From Armatimonadota bacterium (GTDB taxonomy: Bacteria > Armatimonadota > Fimbriimonadia > Fimbriimonadales > GBS-DC): a stretch of DNA of 64,000 nt. Of the stretch, positions 44,260-53,607 are shown in pieces. Both the position numbers and the translations under genes were made by a program. The stretch is from assembly GCA_013359125.1 (NCBI GenBank), contig JABWCR010000007.1:1-64000 (forward strand). The letters are read 5' to 3'. The notes under the pieces are model-generated. The model was not told the origin of the DNA, searched no databases, and saw only the letters and a program-made list of their open reading frames with translations. Each line of letters starts with the position of its first letter. Position 1 is the first letter of the stretch.

Positions 44260-45810
44260 TCACTCCCATTCGATCGTCGCCGGCGGCTTGCTCGACAAGT
44301 CGTACAAGACGCGGTTGACGCCTTCCACTTCGTTTACTATCCGATCGGCGATTCTCCTCAACAAAGTCCAAGGCAGTTCTGCCGGTTCTGCGGTCATTGC
44401 GTCCTCGCTGGTTACGGCCCGCACGACGATGGCGCTTTGATGCGTGCGCTGATCGCCCATGACTCCTACGCTCTGCGTCAAAGGCAATACTGCAAACGAT
44501 TGCCAAATGCGACCCAGCCATCCGTCTTGCCGAAGTTCGCGCATTACAATGGCGTCGGCCAGGCGCAATCGCTCCAGCTTCTCCGACGTCACTTCGCCTT
44601 CTATGCGCACGGCCAAGCCCGGGCCCGGAAAAGGCTGCCTGTGCACGATCGACTCCGGCAGTCCCAACTCCAATGCGACCGATCGAGCCTCGTCTTTGAA
44701 CAACATCCTCAGCGGTTCGATGGTCTCCAACCGCATCCAAGAGGGCAATCCTCCCACGTTGTGGTGCGTCTTGATCTTGGCCGCGTGAGCCGAGCCGCTT
44801 TCGATCACATCGGGGTAAAGAGTGCCTTGCGCCAAGAAGCGACAGTCGCTCACTTCGTCTGCCGTCTCCTCGAAAACGCGCACAAACTCCTCGCCTATGG
44901 CTTTGCGTTTCTCCTCGGGGTCCGTAACTCCTGCAAGTCGATCGAGAAATCGATCGCGCGCATCGACCGCTACCAAATGGGCAGGGAAGTAGCTGGTGAA
45001 GAGTTCTCGAACCTCCTCGGCCTCGCCCTGCCGCAACAGTCCGTGATCCACAAACACACAGGTCAGCCGGTCCCCGATCGCTCGGTGCACCAACGCGGCG
45101 GTCGTACAAGAGTCCACCCCGCCGCTCACGCCGCAGACAACCCTTGCATCGCCCGTTTGTTGCCGAATCGCCTCGACCGTCTCCTCTACAAAGTGCACGG
45201 GCGTCCATTCGCCAGAACAGCCGCACACCAGATAGAGAAACTGTCGTATCAGCGCAGATCCAAACGGCGTGTGCGAAACTTCGGGATGAAACTGGACGCC
45301 ATAGAGCTTTCTCTCAGGATCGCTCATGGCCGCCACCGGCGCGTTGGAAGTAACTGCCGTAGTCCTAAATCCAATAGGCGGGCTCTCGACGCGATCGCCG
45401 TGGCTCATCCAACAGGTCAATTCTCGCGCCAAGCCCTCGAACAGCGCATCCTTCTCGGTAATCCGCAACTGAGCGCGGCCATACTCTCGATGCTCTGCTC
45501 GGACGACTTCGCCGCCCAGTTGGACCGCCATTAACTGTAAGCCATAGCAGATCCCCAAGATCGGAATGCCGAGGGTGTAGAGGTCTTCGTGGAGAACCGG
45601 CGCCCCTGGATCATAAACGCTGCTGGGTCCGCCGGAAAGGATGATGCCGGCCGGATTGCGCTGGCGAATGGAGTCTAACGGAAGCGTGTGCGGCTCGATC
45701 TCGCAGTAAACGTTCTGCTCGCGCACTCGCCGGGCGATCAGCTGAGTGTATTGCCCGCCAAAATCGAGAATGAGGATTGTCTGGCGCTGCGCAGTGGGCA
45801 AAGATGACAT
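44260..45810 (-). CDS. guaA: GMP synthase (glutamine-hydrolysing)
   Basis: Converts XMP to GMP using glutamine, two-domain enzyme of 516 residues. GATase class-I domain: nucleophile Cys in [13 protein letters not shown], His/Glu in [13 protein letters not shown]-loop ATP-pyrophosphatase: [15 protein letters not shown]. The C-terminal dimerisation domain ends [18 protein letters not shown], standard. The ATG at 45810 lies 7 nt after tataat, with no room for a ribosome site. Heads guaA-hpt. Confidence 0.97.
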   Translation of the reverse strand: MSSLPTAQRQTILILDFGGQYTQLIARRVREQNVYCEIEPHTLPLDSIRQRNPAGIILSGGPSSVYDPGAPVLHEDLYTLGIPILGICYGLQLMAVQLGGEVVRAEHREYGRAQLRITEKDALFEGLARELTCWMSHGDRVESPPIGFRTTAVTSNAPVAAMSDPERKLYGVQFHPEVSHTPFGSALIRQFLYLVCGCSGEWTPVHFVEETVEAIRQQTGDARVVCGVSGGVDSCTTAALVHRAIGDRLTCVFVDHGLLRQGEAEEVRELFTSYFPAHLVAVDARDRFLDRLAGVTDPEEKRKAIGEEFVRVFEETADEVSDCRFLAQGTLYPDVIESGSAHAAKIKTHHNVGGLPSWMRLETIEPLRMLFKDEARSVALELGLPESIVHRQPFPGPGLAVRIEGEVTSEKLERLRLADAIVMRELRQDGWLGRIWQSFAVLPLTQSVGVMGDQRTHQSAIVVRAVTSEDAMTAEPAELPWTLLRRIADRIVNEVEGVNRVLYDLSSKPPATIEWE

Positions 45811-45817
45811 GCGGCTA

Positions 45818-45823
45818 ATTATA
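45818..45823 (-). promoter_or_regulatory. -10 box of guaA (leaderless type)
   Basis: Minus-strand tataat with 7 nt (tagccgc) before the ATG. Upstream on the same strand lies the hairpin at 45844-45873. Confidence 0.65.
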
Positions 45824-45843
45824 TCTCATAGCCCCATTTGGAT

Positions 45844-45873
45844 TGGCGGGGAGGCAGCGCGCGTTCCCCGCCA
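45844..45873 (-). terminator. hairpin between a small membrane protein gene and guaA
   Basis: tggcgggga (45844-45852) pairs with tccccgcca (45865-45873), a 9-bp GC-rich stem with a 12-nt loop. It lies 22 nt after the stop of the gene at 45895 (minus) and just before the guaA -10 box. Confidence 0.55.
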
Positions 45874-45894
45874 TTCTGCTTGGGCCGGATCGCT

Positions 45895-46095
45895 CTACTT
45901 GGTCTCGAGCGGCGTTGCCTGACCGACTTTGCCGGGCTCGGTCGATGGCTTCGGCGGCGGTCCGCTTGTAGGCTGGTGCTTGCCGGTTTCACCGCTGTCG
46001 CGGCTGTTCATCCACATGTATCCGCCAGCCGCAACGACAAGAAGAACGACGAGAACGATCACGATGGCCATCGGCGTTGAGATTTGGTTCTTCAT
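45895..46095 (-). CDS. small single-pass membrane protein with proline-rich tail
   Basis: Not recognised. 66 residues: one TM helix (about 9-27, MAIVIVLVVLLVVAAGGYMW) and a polar tail rich in Pro, Gly, Ser, Lys and Thr (about 30-66). A strong ribosome site (ggaggt, 6 nt) precedes ATG 46095. It shows no relation to guaA, from which a hairpin separates it. Confidence 0.65.
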   Translation of the reverse strand: MKNQISTPMAIVIVLVVLLVVAAGGYMWMNSRDSGETGKHQPTSGPPPKPSTEPGKVGQATPLETK

Positions 46096-46273
46096 GCTTT
46101 TACCTCCTGGTTGAGATTTGGATTGATCGAGAGAAATCGGCGTTGAATAGTACGGAAAATCGTTCGATTGCCCTTCTCTCGCCCTGCCCGCATCTCCAAG
46201 AATCCCTCCGTGCTTTTGTAAGCGATATGATATTACTCCATCTCGCTTCATTTTCCTGCTTTGGCCTCTGGGC

Positions 46274-46279
46274 TATAAT
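46274..46279 (+). promoter_or_regulatory. -10 box of the D,D-carboxypeptidase gene (leaderless type)
   Basis: tataat precedes the GTG at 46288 by 8 nt, without a Shine-Dalgarno site between them. Confidence 0.6.
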
Positions 46280-46287
46280 TATTGGTC

Positions 46288-47451
46288 GTGAAGAGGCCAT
46301 ATCTTCTCCCCGCTTTCTTCTGCCTTGTTGGGATGGCTGTCGGCCAATCCCCCATTGTTCTGTCGTATCGCCAGCCAGAGGTCAAAGCAAAGGCCGCGAT
46401 CCTCGTCGATGTCCGCACAGGCCAAGTTCTCTTCGAGAAGAACGCCGATCAAAAGCTTCCGCCCGCAAGCGTTACCAAATTGATGACCGCGCTCATCCTC
46501 ATGGAAAACTGCCAACCGGACGAGATCGTCCGCGCATCCGAAAGAGCGACGAAAACCCCCAGCAGCTCCATGCATTTGATGCGAGACGAGGAGGTATCGG
46601 TTCACGGAATGCTGCAGGCGCTGCTTCTTCGGTCGGCCAACGACGGCTGCGTGGCGGTCGCCGAGCATGTCGGCGGATCGCTGGAGAAGTTTGTAGACAG
46701 AATGAATGCAAAGGCCAAAAGTTTGGGCGCAACGTCGACAACCTTTCGCAATCCGCACGGCCTGCACGACAAGGAGCATCTATCGACCGCGAGAGATCTG
46801 GCGAAGATCGCCCTGGAAGCCATCAAGATCCCCTTGATCAACGAAACGGCCAAACTCCCAACCTGCTGCATTGTGCGAAGCATGAACCAGGAAGACACCG
46901 TCTTCATCTCGCCTAATAAATTTCTTGGCAAATACCAATGGGCCGATGGGCTTAAGACAGGCTATACTCGACAAGCCGGCCCGTGTCTGGCCGCGTCCGC
47001 AACGCGAGACGGGCGCCGACAAATCGCAATCATCCTCAACAGCCCCGACAGAGACTCCGACGCCATCGCTCTCATGGAGTATGGCTTCAACCAATGGACG
47101 GCAGTCCCGCGACCGCCCGACACGATCAAAGCTAAAGTGGGCAACCGCGAGATCAAGGCCGTTGCGGGCCAAGTGCAGGAAGCGCTGGTGCCCGCCGTCG
47201 CGGCCGCGTCGTCCAGGTGGGTTGTCGAAGTCGAGCCCGAACGAGTCAGCGCCCAAGAAGGCGACGTGATCGGCAAAGTGAAACTCTTGGGCGAGGGCGA
47301 ACCCTTGGTCATGGCCGACCTGGTCTCCATGGAGAGCGTCGGCCCGCCGACCCATTGGTCGCGCGTCTTCGGAGCGCTTTTTCTCGGGGCGGCGGCGCTG
47401 GCCTACACCGGCAGGCGAAAACGACACAGGAGACGCCCTCATGGACGTTAA
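46288..47451 (+). CDS. D-alanyl-D-alanine carboxypeptidase (PBP5/DacF type)
   Basis: Trims the terminal D-Ala of peptidoglycan; family S11, exported and membrane-anchored. 387 residues from GTG 46288. A signal peptide covers about 1-18 (ending AVGQ). The active site is complete: SxxK S61-K64 in ASVTKLM, SxN at S116 in RSANDG, KTG at K223 in LKTGYT. A C-terminal PBP5-like beta domain (about 270-345) precedes a terminal TM helix (FGALFLGAAALAYTG) and a basic tail (RRKRHRRRPHGR). Overlaps the next DinB gene by 11 nt. Confidence 0.92.
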   Translation: MKRPYLLPAFFCLVGMAVGQSPIVLSYRQPEVKAKAAILVDVRTGQVLFEKNADQKLPPASVTKLMTALILMENCQPDEIVRASERATKTPSSSMHLMRDEEVSVHGMLQALLLRSANDGCVAVAEHVGGSLEKFVDRMNAKAKSLGATSTTFRNPHGLHDKEHLSTARDLAKIALEAIKIPLINETAKLPTCCIVRSMNQEDTVFISPNKFLGKYQWADGLKTGYTRQAGPCLAASATRDGRRQIAIILNSPDRDSDAIALMEYGFNQWTAVPRPPDTIKAKVGNREIKAVAGQVQEALVPAVAAASSRWVVEVEPERVSAQEGDVIGKVKLLGEGEPLVMADLVSMESVGPPTHWSRVFGALFLGAAALAYTGRRKRHRRRPHGR

Positions 47452-47920
47452 AGCCGCTCTTAAGTCGCAGTATCTGGCCGGTCTCGCCATGCTCCGTCAA
47501 GCCATCGAGCGATGTCCCGACGACCTTTGGCTGTCTGGCGAGCATCCGCGCAACTATTGGCGCATTGCCTACCATACTATCTTCTATACCGACCTCTATC
47601 TAAGGACCGGCGAAGAGGCCTTCGTGCCTTGGACCAAGCATCGAGAAGACGTGCCATGCCTATGGGAAAACCCGCCCGTCGAAGAGCCTTACACCAAAGA
47701 AGAGACCATCCAATATCTAAACGAAGTCGTAGCAAACCTTGATGACTTTCTTGCGGCGCTCGACCTCTCGGCAAAGGAGACCGGATTCCACTGGTACCCG
47801 ATACCCAAACTCGACCACCAGATGATGAATCTGCGGCACATTCAAGGCCATGTCGGGCAACTCTCAGAACTCTTGATGGCGCGCGGCATCGATATCGATT
47901 GGAAGGGCGCCGTCCTCTAA
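47441..47920 (+). CDS. DinB-like protein (second copy)
   Basis: A 159-residue DinB-superfamily four-helix protein. His ligand positions look present in NYWRIAYHTIFYTDLYLR and RHIQGHVGQLSELLMARG. It shares the fold but little identity with the DinB protein at 13712. Its ATG lies within the last codons of the carboxypeptidase gene, so it is expressed with it. Biological role unknown. Confidence 0.8.
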   Translation: MDVKAALKSQYLAGLAMLRQAIERCPDDLWLSGEHPRNYWRIAYHTIFYTDLYLRTGEEAFVPWTKHREDVPCLWENPPVEEPYTKEETIQYLNEVVANLDDFLAALDLSAKETGFHWYPIPKLDHQMMNLRHIQGHVGQLSELLMARGIDIDWKGAVL

Positions 47921-47954
47921 GACGACTGGCCCATCGGGTATCCTTAACCGTAAG

Positions 47955-48656
47955 ATGACCACCAAGATTTGTATTCTCACCCTCTCTCTTACGCTCGTCG
48001 CGCATTGCTCTGCTCAGACCGCCACCATCGTTGGCAAAGTGAAACTGAACGGAACTCCTCCCAAACCCAAAGCCTTAAACATGAAAGACGATCCCGGCTG
48101 CGTCGCAGCCCATGGCAACAAAACCGTCTACTCCGAAGAAGTCGTCGTTGGCAAGGACGGCGGCCTGCGGTGGTGCTTCGTCTCGATCCGCTCCGGCGTC
48201 AAGGGCGCGTACAAGCCGCCAGCAAAGCCGGTCGTGCTCGATCAGATCGGATGCGTCTACAAACCGCACGTCTTCGGCGTCCAAACCGGCCAAACCATCG
48301 AAATCCGAAACTCCGATCCCGTTTTGCACAACGTGCACGCCGTTACCAAAATCAACCCGCCTTTCAATATCGGACAGCCGCGAAAAGGCATGAAGAACGT
48401 CAAAGTCTTCATGAAGCCCGAACAGATGATCCGCATCAAATGCGACGTGCACCAGTGGATGGTTACCTACTGCGGCGTCGTCGAGCACCCTTTCTTTGAC
48501 GTATCCAAGGCCGACGGTACCTTCGAGATCAAAAATCTGCCGCCCGGCACCTATACCCTGGGCGTCTGGCACGAGAAATTCGGCTCTAAGACCGAACAAA
48601 TCACCGTGAAGGCTGGGGAGCGCAAAACAGTGAACTTCGAGTACGATCAGAAATAG
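47955..48656 (+). CDS. secreted cupredoxin-like protein with C-terminal carboxypeptidase-regulatory-like strand domain
   Basis: A 233-residue exported protein: signal about 1-20 (ending HCSAQ), a first beta domain from ~24 (ATIVGKVKLNGTPPKPK), then a cupredoxin-like region with candidate Cu ligands (DPVLHNVHAVTK His, and CDVHQWMVTYC with Cys/His/Met), and a terminal prealbumin-like domain (FEIKNLPPGTYTLGVWHEKF). Similar proteins are annotated as 'carboxypeptidase regulatory-like/plastocyanin'. It sits 4 nt upstream of ctaA and may belong to respiratory copper handling. Confidence 0.8.
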   Translation: MTTKICILTLSLTLVAHCSAQTATIVGKVKLNGTPPKPKALNMKDDPGCVAAHGNKTVYSEEVVVGKDGGLRWCFVSIRSGVKGAYKPPAKPVVLDQIGCVYKPHVFGVQTGQTIEIRNSDPVLHNVHAVTKINPPFNIGQPRKGMKNVKVFMKPEQMIRIKCDVHQWMVTYCGVVEHPFFDVSKADGTFEIKNLPPGTYTLGVWHEKFGSKTEQITVKAGERKTVNFEYDQK

Positions 48657-48660
48657 CCCA

Positions 48661-49731
48661 ATGGATAATCCGCGCCGCCCGATCGTTTACTGGTTCTCGA
48701 TAGCGACGGCGCTCAGCGCCTTATTCCTGATCGTAGCCGGAGCGGCTGTAACCAGCACCGGCTCGGGCGACGCTGTGCCCGACTGGCCGACCTCGTTTGG
48801 CGGTTGGAATCCCCCCATGCGGGGCGGCGTCTTCTACGAGCACGGACACCGGATGATCGCCATGTTCGTCGGTCTGATGATCCTCGTTCAGTTTGTCCTT
48901 ATGTTCCTCTTCAAGATGCCGAAGAAGCTGAAAGTCTTGAGCGGCTGGGCGCTCTTTCTGGTCATCGTTCAGGCGATCCTCGGCGGGCTCAGAGTATTGG
49001 TCGTCTCGAACGAGGAACTCCAGCAGAGCGCGATGCGCCTCTTTGGCGTCGAGCACATCGATCCCGTCCGCGTGGGAGTGGCCGTTGCTCATGCCTGCCT
49101 TGCCCAAATCGTGCTGACCCTGACCTTTGCAATGGCCTTTATCAGCAGTCGATTCTATCAAGAACTTCAGAAGGGCTTCGTGTTCCATGCCAAGGCGGCC
49201 TCGCCGGTCAAGCGACCTGGGCTGGGTTTAGGCGGACTGATTTTCGCGGTTATTTTCGTTCAGTTGGTCGTCGGCGCTGTCATGCGGCACATCAATGCGG
49301 GCCTGGCCATCCCCGACTTTCCGCTCTCCTTTGGCCAAATAATCCCGCCGTTCGGCAGCCTTCCCAACGATCCGAACGCGCCCATGCCCGTTACAGACAG
49401 GGAGCTGGCCTTTCAAGTCGCCGTTCATTTCGCCCATCGTGTCGGCGGCATCTTGATCGCCATTCTTATCTTCATCAACCTTCTCAACGCTTCTAAGACC
49501 CGCTCTCAGCCCGGCTTTAGCACGGCGGTTTGGATGACGGGGCTCGTCATCGCACAGATCTGCCTCGGCGCAGCAATCATCTGGACCGAAAAGTCGGTGC
49601 ACGTTACTGTAACGCACGTGCTGATCGGCGCGACGCTATTGGGCCTGACCGCGCTCTACGTCATCCAACGCCGCAGTCGCACCGAGCCGATGACCACGAT
49701 CGCAACGACCCAGAAAGAGGCGCTCGCATGA
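48661..49731 (+). CDS. ctaA: heme A synthase
   Basis: Oxidises heme O to heme A for the aa3-type oxidase; inner membrane, eight TM helices, 356 residues. Expected His positions are present: EHGHRMIAMFVG, AHACLAQI, HFAHRVGGILIA and VTHVLIGATL, in a COX15/CtaA-type pattern (SGDAVPDWPTSFG in the first loop). Four-residue overlap with ctaB (ATGA at 49728-49731). Confidence 0.93.
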   Translation: MDNPRRPIVYWFSIATALSALFLIVAGAAVTSTGSGDAVPDWPTSFGGWNPPMRGGVFYEHGHRMIAMFVGLMILVQFVLMFLFKMPKKLKVLSGWALFLVIVQAILGGLRVLVVSNEELQQSAMRLFGVEHIDPVRVGVAVAHACLAQIVLTLTFAMAFISSRFYQELQKGFVFHAKAASPVKRPGLGLGGLIFAVIFVQLVVGAVMRHINAGLAIPDFPLSFGQIIPPFGSLPNDPNAPMPVTDRELAFQVAVHFAHRVGGILIAILIFINLLNASKTRSQPGFSTAVWMTGLVIAQICLGAAIIWTEKSVHVTVTHVLIGATLLGLTALYVIQRRSRTEPMTTIATTQKEALA

Positions 49732-50633
49732 AAGCGACCGCAGTTGCCGATGCGACCGTAAGCCAACGAACCAACCGGCTTCGCCAATACTATCTGCTCA
49801 GCAAGCCGCGAGTGACTCTTCTCGTTTGGATCACCACTTGTGCGGGCCTGCTTACAGGCGTCCTGGTCTCCGGCGCGTCCGTCAGCCCTCTGATCGTCTT
49901 TCACGCCCTGGTCGGCAGTTGGTTCGTGATAGCCAGCGCAAACGCCCTCAATCAAGCCTTAGAGCATCGAGAAGACGGCCAAATGGCGCGCACCGCCAAT
50001 CGACCTGTGCCTGCCGGGCGCGTCTCCTACGACGAAGCCGTCGCCGTCGGCGTCGCATGGGGCGTGATCGGCGTTCTGCAGCTCGCCTTTTTCGTCAATC
50101 TGCTGACGGCCTTTCTCGGCGCTCTCTCCATTGCGCTCTATGTGGGCGCCTACACGCCTCTCAAGAAAGTTACCCCCCTATGCACGGGCATTGGCGCCAT
50201 CCCGGGCGCGATACCGCCACTGGCGGGATACACCGCTGCCACGGGCGAAATCACCCCGCTTGCTTTTCTGCTCTTCCTCGTGCAGTTCTTCTGGCAGTTC
50301 CCGCACTTTTGGGCCATCGCCTGGCTGAACAGAGAAGATTACGCCAAAGCCGGGTTCCTGATGCTGCCCGTGCGCAACAATCCCGAGCGCTCCACAGGGC
50401 TGCTCGCCTTCGTCTATGCGCTGGCGCTAATCCCCGTCGCCGCGATGCCCGCGCTCTATCTGCACCGCCCCGTCCTTTATCTGATCGGCGCAATCCTCCT
50501 CAGCGCCTGGTTCGCCGCCAAAGCCTATCGCTTTGCAAAACAGCCCGACCAATCGACCGCAAAGAAGACCCTGTTAGCGAGCGTTGCGTTTCTGCCGGTT
50601 TGGCTGATCCTCTTGATTCTGGGGGCGGCATGA
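49728..50633 (+). CDS. ctaB: protoheme IX farnesyltransferase (heme O synthase)
   Basis: UbiA-family prenyltransferase, 301 residues, attaching farnesyl to protoheme. The first Asp-rich site is NALNQALEHREDGQMARTANRP (N..D...RT..RP), and YTPLKKVTPLCTGIGAIPGAIPPLAGY is typical of CtaB, with the second motif in FWAIAWLNREDYAKAGF. Overlaps ctaA (upstream) and ctaE (downstream) by ATGA on both sides. The frame is open further upstream, but that part is a shadow of ctaA. Confidence 0.94.
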   Translation: MKATAVADATVSQRTNRLRQYYLLSKPRVTLLVWITTCAGLLTGVLVSGASVSPLIVFHALVGSWFVIASANALNQALEHREDGQMARTANRPVPAGRVSYDEAVAVGVAWGVIGVLQLAFFVNLLTAFLGALSIALYVGAYTPLKKVTPLCTGIGAIPGAIPPLAGYTAATGEITPLAFLLFLVQFFWQFPHFWAIAWLNREDYAKAGFLMLPVRNNPERSTGLLAFVYALALIPVAAMPALYLHRPVLYLIGAILLSAWFAAKAYRFAKQPDQSTAKKTLLASVAFLPVWLILLILGAA

Positions 50634-51259
50634 GCGCATCCGACGCACAACCCATCGTCCCGCCGCCGTCGAGCGATCTCGCGCGAGACCGCCTGCCCGA
50701 TAACTGGCCGAACGCCCAGCCCAATCCCGAAGTGACAACTCGCTTGGGCGTCCTGCTGTTCCTCGTCTCCCTAGGCGCTCTTTTTGCAGCGCTGGCCGCC
50801 ATCTTTCTCTACCGATTGGGCGACCGCCTCGACTATCGCTTCGAGGCGCCCCGCATCCTGTGGGCCAGCACGGCGGCGATCCTGCTCAGCGACATCGCCT
50901 ACTTTCTGGGCCAGCGCGCCATCCGCCGCGATCTAAAGAATATGTTGCTTCTCTGGGTCGGCGGGGCGCTGGCTTTGGGCATCGCCTTCACCACCATGCA
51001 AGCGCTAGCCTGGGTCGAACTGCTCATGCTCGGCATCACCGCACAGTCCAACCCGTTCAGCGGCATGTTCTATCTCTTTACAGCGATTCATGCATTGCAC
51101 GTTGCGGTCGGCCTTGGACTCTTGGTCGCCGTGCTCTATGGCGCCTATCTTCATCGCTACTCCGCCGCCCGCCGCTCGTTCGTCGATCTCACCGGCCTCT
51201 ATTGGCGCTTCCTCAACATCGTCTGGCTGGGACTCTTCTACCTCTTGGTGATTTTATGA
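50630..51259 (+). CDS. ctaE: cytochrome c oxidase subunit III
   Basis: A 209-residue oxidase subunit III with about five TM helices. The end HALHVAVGLGLLVAVLYG...LTGLYWRFLNIVWLGLFYLLVIL is the standard final pair of helices, and the W-R-F-N-I-V-W-L-G-L-F-Y-L-L ending is diagnostic. An N-terminal soluble extension (about 1-35, Pro/Asp-rich) is present. The catalytic subunits I (CtaD) and II (CtaC) are not in the window. Overlaps ctaB and the SCO1 gene by ATGA. Confidence 0.9.
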   Translation: MSASDAQPIVPPPSSDLARDRLPDNWPNAQPNPEVTTRLGVLLFLVSLGALFAALAAIFLYRLGDRLDYRFEAPRILWASTAAILLSDIAYFLGQRAIRRDLKNMLLLWVGGALALGIAFTTMQALAWVELLMLGITAQSNPFSGMFYLFTAIHALHVAVGLGLLVAVLYGAYLHRYSAARRSFVDLTGLYWRFLNIVWLGLFYLLVIL

Positions 51260-51864
51260 ATATTCGTCTCGCGCTGTGGACGCTCCTGATCTGCGTTTTG
51301 GGCGGCGTCTCCGTCGCGTTCTTTCTCAAGAATCGACCGGCGCTCGCCGCCCTGCCTGTGGTCAAATCCGTTCCCGACTTCAGCCTTGCCGGACACGACG
51401 GCAACCCCATCGCCCTCAAAGACCTGAAAGGCAAGGTCTGGGCCGCCGACTTCTTCTTCGCTTCGTGCAGCGGCATCTGCCCGACCATGCAGAAGAATCT
51501 GACCCAGGCGCACAAAGCCTTCGCCAAAGAGCCGAACTTCCGCATGCTCTCCATCACCGTCGATCCCGAGCGCGACACGGTCGAAATCCTGAGCGAATAC
51601 AGCAAAAACTGGGACGCCGACGCCAAAGGCTGGCTGTTTGTAACCGGCGACCGCAAAGCGATCTACCAATTGGCGCGGCACGGCTTCCTGCTGACCGCCG
51701 AACCCGCGCCCAAAGGCGAGGACGGCGGCCCGGACGACTTCATCCATAGCGAAAAGACCGCGCTGGTCGATAAAAAAGGCCAAATCCGAGGCTACTACGA
51801 TGCCACCAACCCGGAAGCCGTCAAGCAGATGATCAAAGACGCCCGCGGACTGCTGGCCGAATGA
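51256..51864 (+). CDS. SCO1/SenC/PrrC copper chaperone
   Basis: Thioredoxin-fold protein that delivers copper to the CuA site of oxidase subunit II. 202 residues: N-terminal TM anchor (about 5-22), CxxxC as C71 and C75 (CSGICPTM), and the distal copper ligand H164 in DDFIHSEKTAL. All three ligands are intact. Joined by ATGA to ctaE and to the DUF420 gene. Confidence 0.94.
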   Translation: MNIRLALWTLLICVLGGVSVAFFLKNRPALAALPVVKSVPDFSLAGHDGNPIALKDLKGKVWAADFFFASCSGICPTMQKNLTQAHKAFAKEPNFRMLSITVDPERDTVEILSEYSKNWDADAKGWLFVTGDRKAIYQLARHGFLLTAEPAPKGEDGGPDDFIHSEKTALVDKKGQIRGYYDATNPEAVKQMIKDARGLLAE

Positions 51865-52286
51865 ACTGGATCGACCAGCTCCCCACCGTCAACGCCTGCC
51901 TCAACTCGACCTCGTTCGTCCTCTTGCTCCTCGGTTACGTCCAAATCCGCAAACGCAATATCAACGCCCATCGCGCCTTCATGGGTTCGGCGTTCGCCGT
52001 CTCCTGCCTCTTTCTGGTCAGTTACCTGACCTATCACTTCTACGCTGGCTCTACTCGATTTCCCGACATTTACCCCTGGCGGACGATCTATTTGGTCATT
52101 CTGCTGACGCATACGGTGCTAGCCGCCGTGCTGGCTCCAATGGCGCTGATCACTCTCTCTCGCGGATTGTCGAAGCGCTTCGACCAGCACCGCCGGATCG
52201 CCCGGATCACGCTCCCTATCTGGCTCTACGTGTCGCTGACCGGCGTGCTGATCTACCTCATGCTCTACCATTGGTTCGCGGCTTAA
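51861..52286 (+). CDS. DUF420-family membrane protein
   Basis: A 141-residue integral membrane protein with four TM helices. It has the family pattern HRAFMGSAFAVSCLFLVSYL, HTVLAAVLAPMALITL and HRRIARITLPIWLYVSLTG with conserved His. DUF420 proteins cluster with cytochrome oxidase assembly genes in many bacteria; the biochemical role is unknown. Last gene of the ctaA-ctaB-ctaE-sco1-DUF420 run; 3' end overlaps the convergent permease gene by 4 bp. Confidence 0.88.
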   Translation: MNWIDQLPTVNACLNSTSFVLLLLGYVQIRKRNINAHRAFMGSAFAVSCLFLVSYLTYHFYAGSTRFPDIYPWRTIYLVILLTHTVLAAVLAPMALITLSRGLSKRFDQHRRIARITLPIWLYVSLTGVLIYLMLYHWFAA

Positions 52287-53416
52287 TCCCGCTCCAGCTC
52301 CCAGTTCTTGGAGATCGCGAACACGACCCAGCCCGCCGCCACGCCGATTAAGTAGCCGTTGGGAAGCCCGACCGCGCAAAGCCCCGTGATCAGCGTCGTC
52401 ATCCAACCGCGCGCGTCCAGTCCCGATATGCTGACGCGGCGCATCAGCGCGAGCCCCTCGATGAACAGCAGCACGCCCAAAATCGCCTTGGGGAAGATCA
52501 TGATCAACGTATGGAACGATTCGCTAAAGAAAAGCCCGGAAATCAGATAAAACAGGCCATAGATGACGACCGAGGCGCCCACCCGCGCGCCGAACGCATA
52601 ATGCCCGGCCATGCCCCCGCTGCCGTGGCAAACCGGTATGCCGCTCAAAAACGGCGAAACCAGATTCATAAAGGAATAGGTCAGGCCCAGCTTTCTCATG
52701 CTGGGCGCCCGCTCGGGAAACAAGTCCTTGGCCAATCGATGCGTGGCCAGCAGGGAATTGGCCAGCGACAACGGCAGCTGCGGCAGCGCCAGCACGACTA
52801 AACCGGTCATGATGTCCGACCATTGCGGCACGTGCGTCTGAGGCAGGGCAAAGCCGACGCCCGCCGCCAACTTCGCCCAATCCATGTCGAATATCCCCGA
52901 GTAGACCGCGCCTAAGCCCACAACAACCAGAGCCGCCGGTACGCGCCGATTGCCCCACAATCCGAACACGAGCGCAATGGAGACCGCCGCCAGCGCCCAT
53001 CCCGCAGCGTCCGACGGGGCGATAAACTCCTTGCCCGCCAGCGTCGCCAAGTTCATTCCCAGGCCGAACTGCACGCCGCGAACCACAGGAGTGGGGATCG
53101 TCTTGGCCAGCCATCCCAGAGCGCCCGAGGCCGCCAAAACCAAGACCATGATCCCAATCGCCAGGCCGCCGCCGTACAGCGTTTCGGGCGAAAGCTTCTG
53201 GGCGATGACGATCGCCGCCATCGCCTTTAACGGCTGCACCGGCATCGGCATGCGGTAAACCAGGCCGGTCATGATCTGCAAAGCGCCAAAGAGGATCAAG
53301 ACGCTGGCTGCATCTAACTTTGCGGCGATGATCATGGCGGCAATGAGAGGCAGATCCGTGCCCAGATCGCCCACGCTGCCAGCCGCCTCCCTGCGGTTCC
53401 ATCCCGTCAACGCCAT
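52283..53416 (-). CDS. MOT1/SulP-related molybdate or sulfate permease
   Basis: A 377-residue integral membrane protein with about ten TM helices. Key motifs of the MOT1 molybdate-transporter family are present: GDLGTDLPLIAAMI, PMPVQPLKAMAAIVIAQKLS, LATLPQLPLSLAN-like (ALPQLPLSLANSLLATHRLA), and CHGSGGMAGHYAFGAR. MOT1 family members import molybdate with high affinity in eukaryotes; bacterial substrate specificity (molybdate or sulfate) is not certain. Transcribed alone, start ATG 53416. Confidence 0.88.
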   Translation of the reverse strand: MALTGWNRREAAGSVGDLGTDLPLIAAMIIAAKLDAASVLILFGALQIMTGLVYRMPMPVQPLKAMAAIVIAQKLSPETLYGGGLAIGIMVLVLAASGALGWLAKTIPTPVVRGVQFGLGMNLATLAGKEFIAPSDAAGWALAAVSIALVFGLWGNRRVPAALVVVGLGAVYSGIFDMDWAKLAAGVGFALPQTHVPQWSDIMTGLVVLALPQLPLSLANSLLATHRLAKDLFPERAPSMRKLGLTYSFMNLVSPFLSGIPVCHGSGGMAGHYAFGARVGASVVIYGLFYLISGLFFSESFHTLIMIFPKAILGVLLFIEGLALMRRVSISGLDARGWMTTLITGLCAVGLPNGYLIGVAAGWVVFAISKNWELERD

Positions 53417-53454
53417 GGATAGGCGGAATTATGGCGCCTGATCCTCAGGTTTAG

Positions 53455-53493
53455 CATGCGTTCAACATGCGTTCAACATGCGTTCGACATGCG
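53455..53493. repeat. 11-bp tandem repeat upstream of a divergent gene pair
   Basis: catgcgttcaa is present at 53455-53465 and 53466-53476, then catgcgttcga at 53477-53487 and a partial catgcg (53488-53493). At 11 bp per unit the copies face the same side of the helix, as operator arrays do. It lies between the permease start (53416, minus) and the next gene (53632, plus). Confidence 0.8.
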
Positions 53494-53607
53494 CCGAGAT
53501 GCAGGATAAACCCAGAAGAGTTCGGCGCTAAACCGACACCAAACCCCGCATTCTTGCTTGTTTCTGGTCACTGACTGGCTTAACCTAATCGGTCTAATGA
53601 CTTAGCG

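Noticed and set aside
44164-45534. 456-codon plus-strand frame opposite guaA
   Set aside because: guaA is unambiguous on the minus strand, and this frame has shadow composition.
49826-50629. Upstream extension of the oxidase subunit III frame
   Set aside because: This part is out of frame with ctaB and reads Arg/Ser-rich; the true start is the ATG at 50630 overlapping ctaB's stop.
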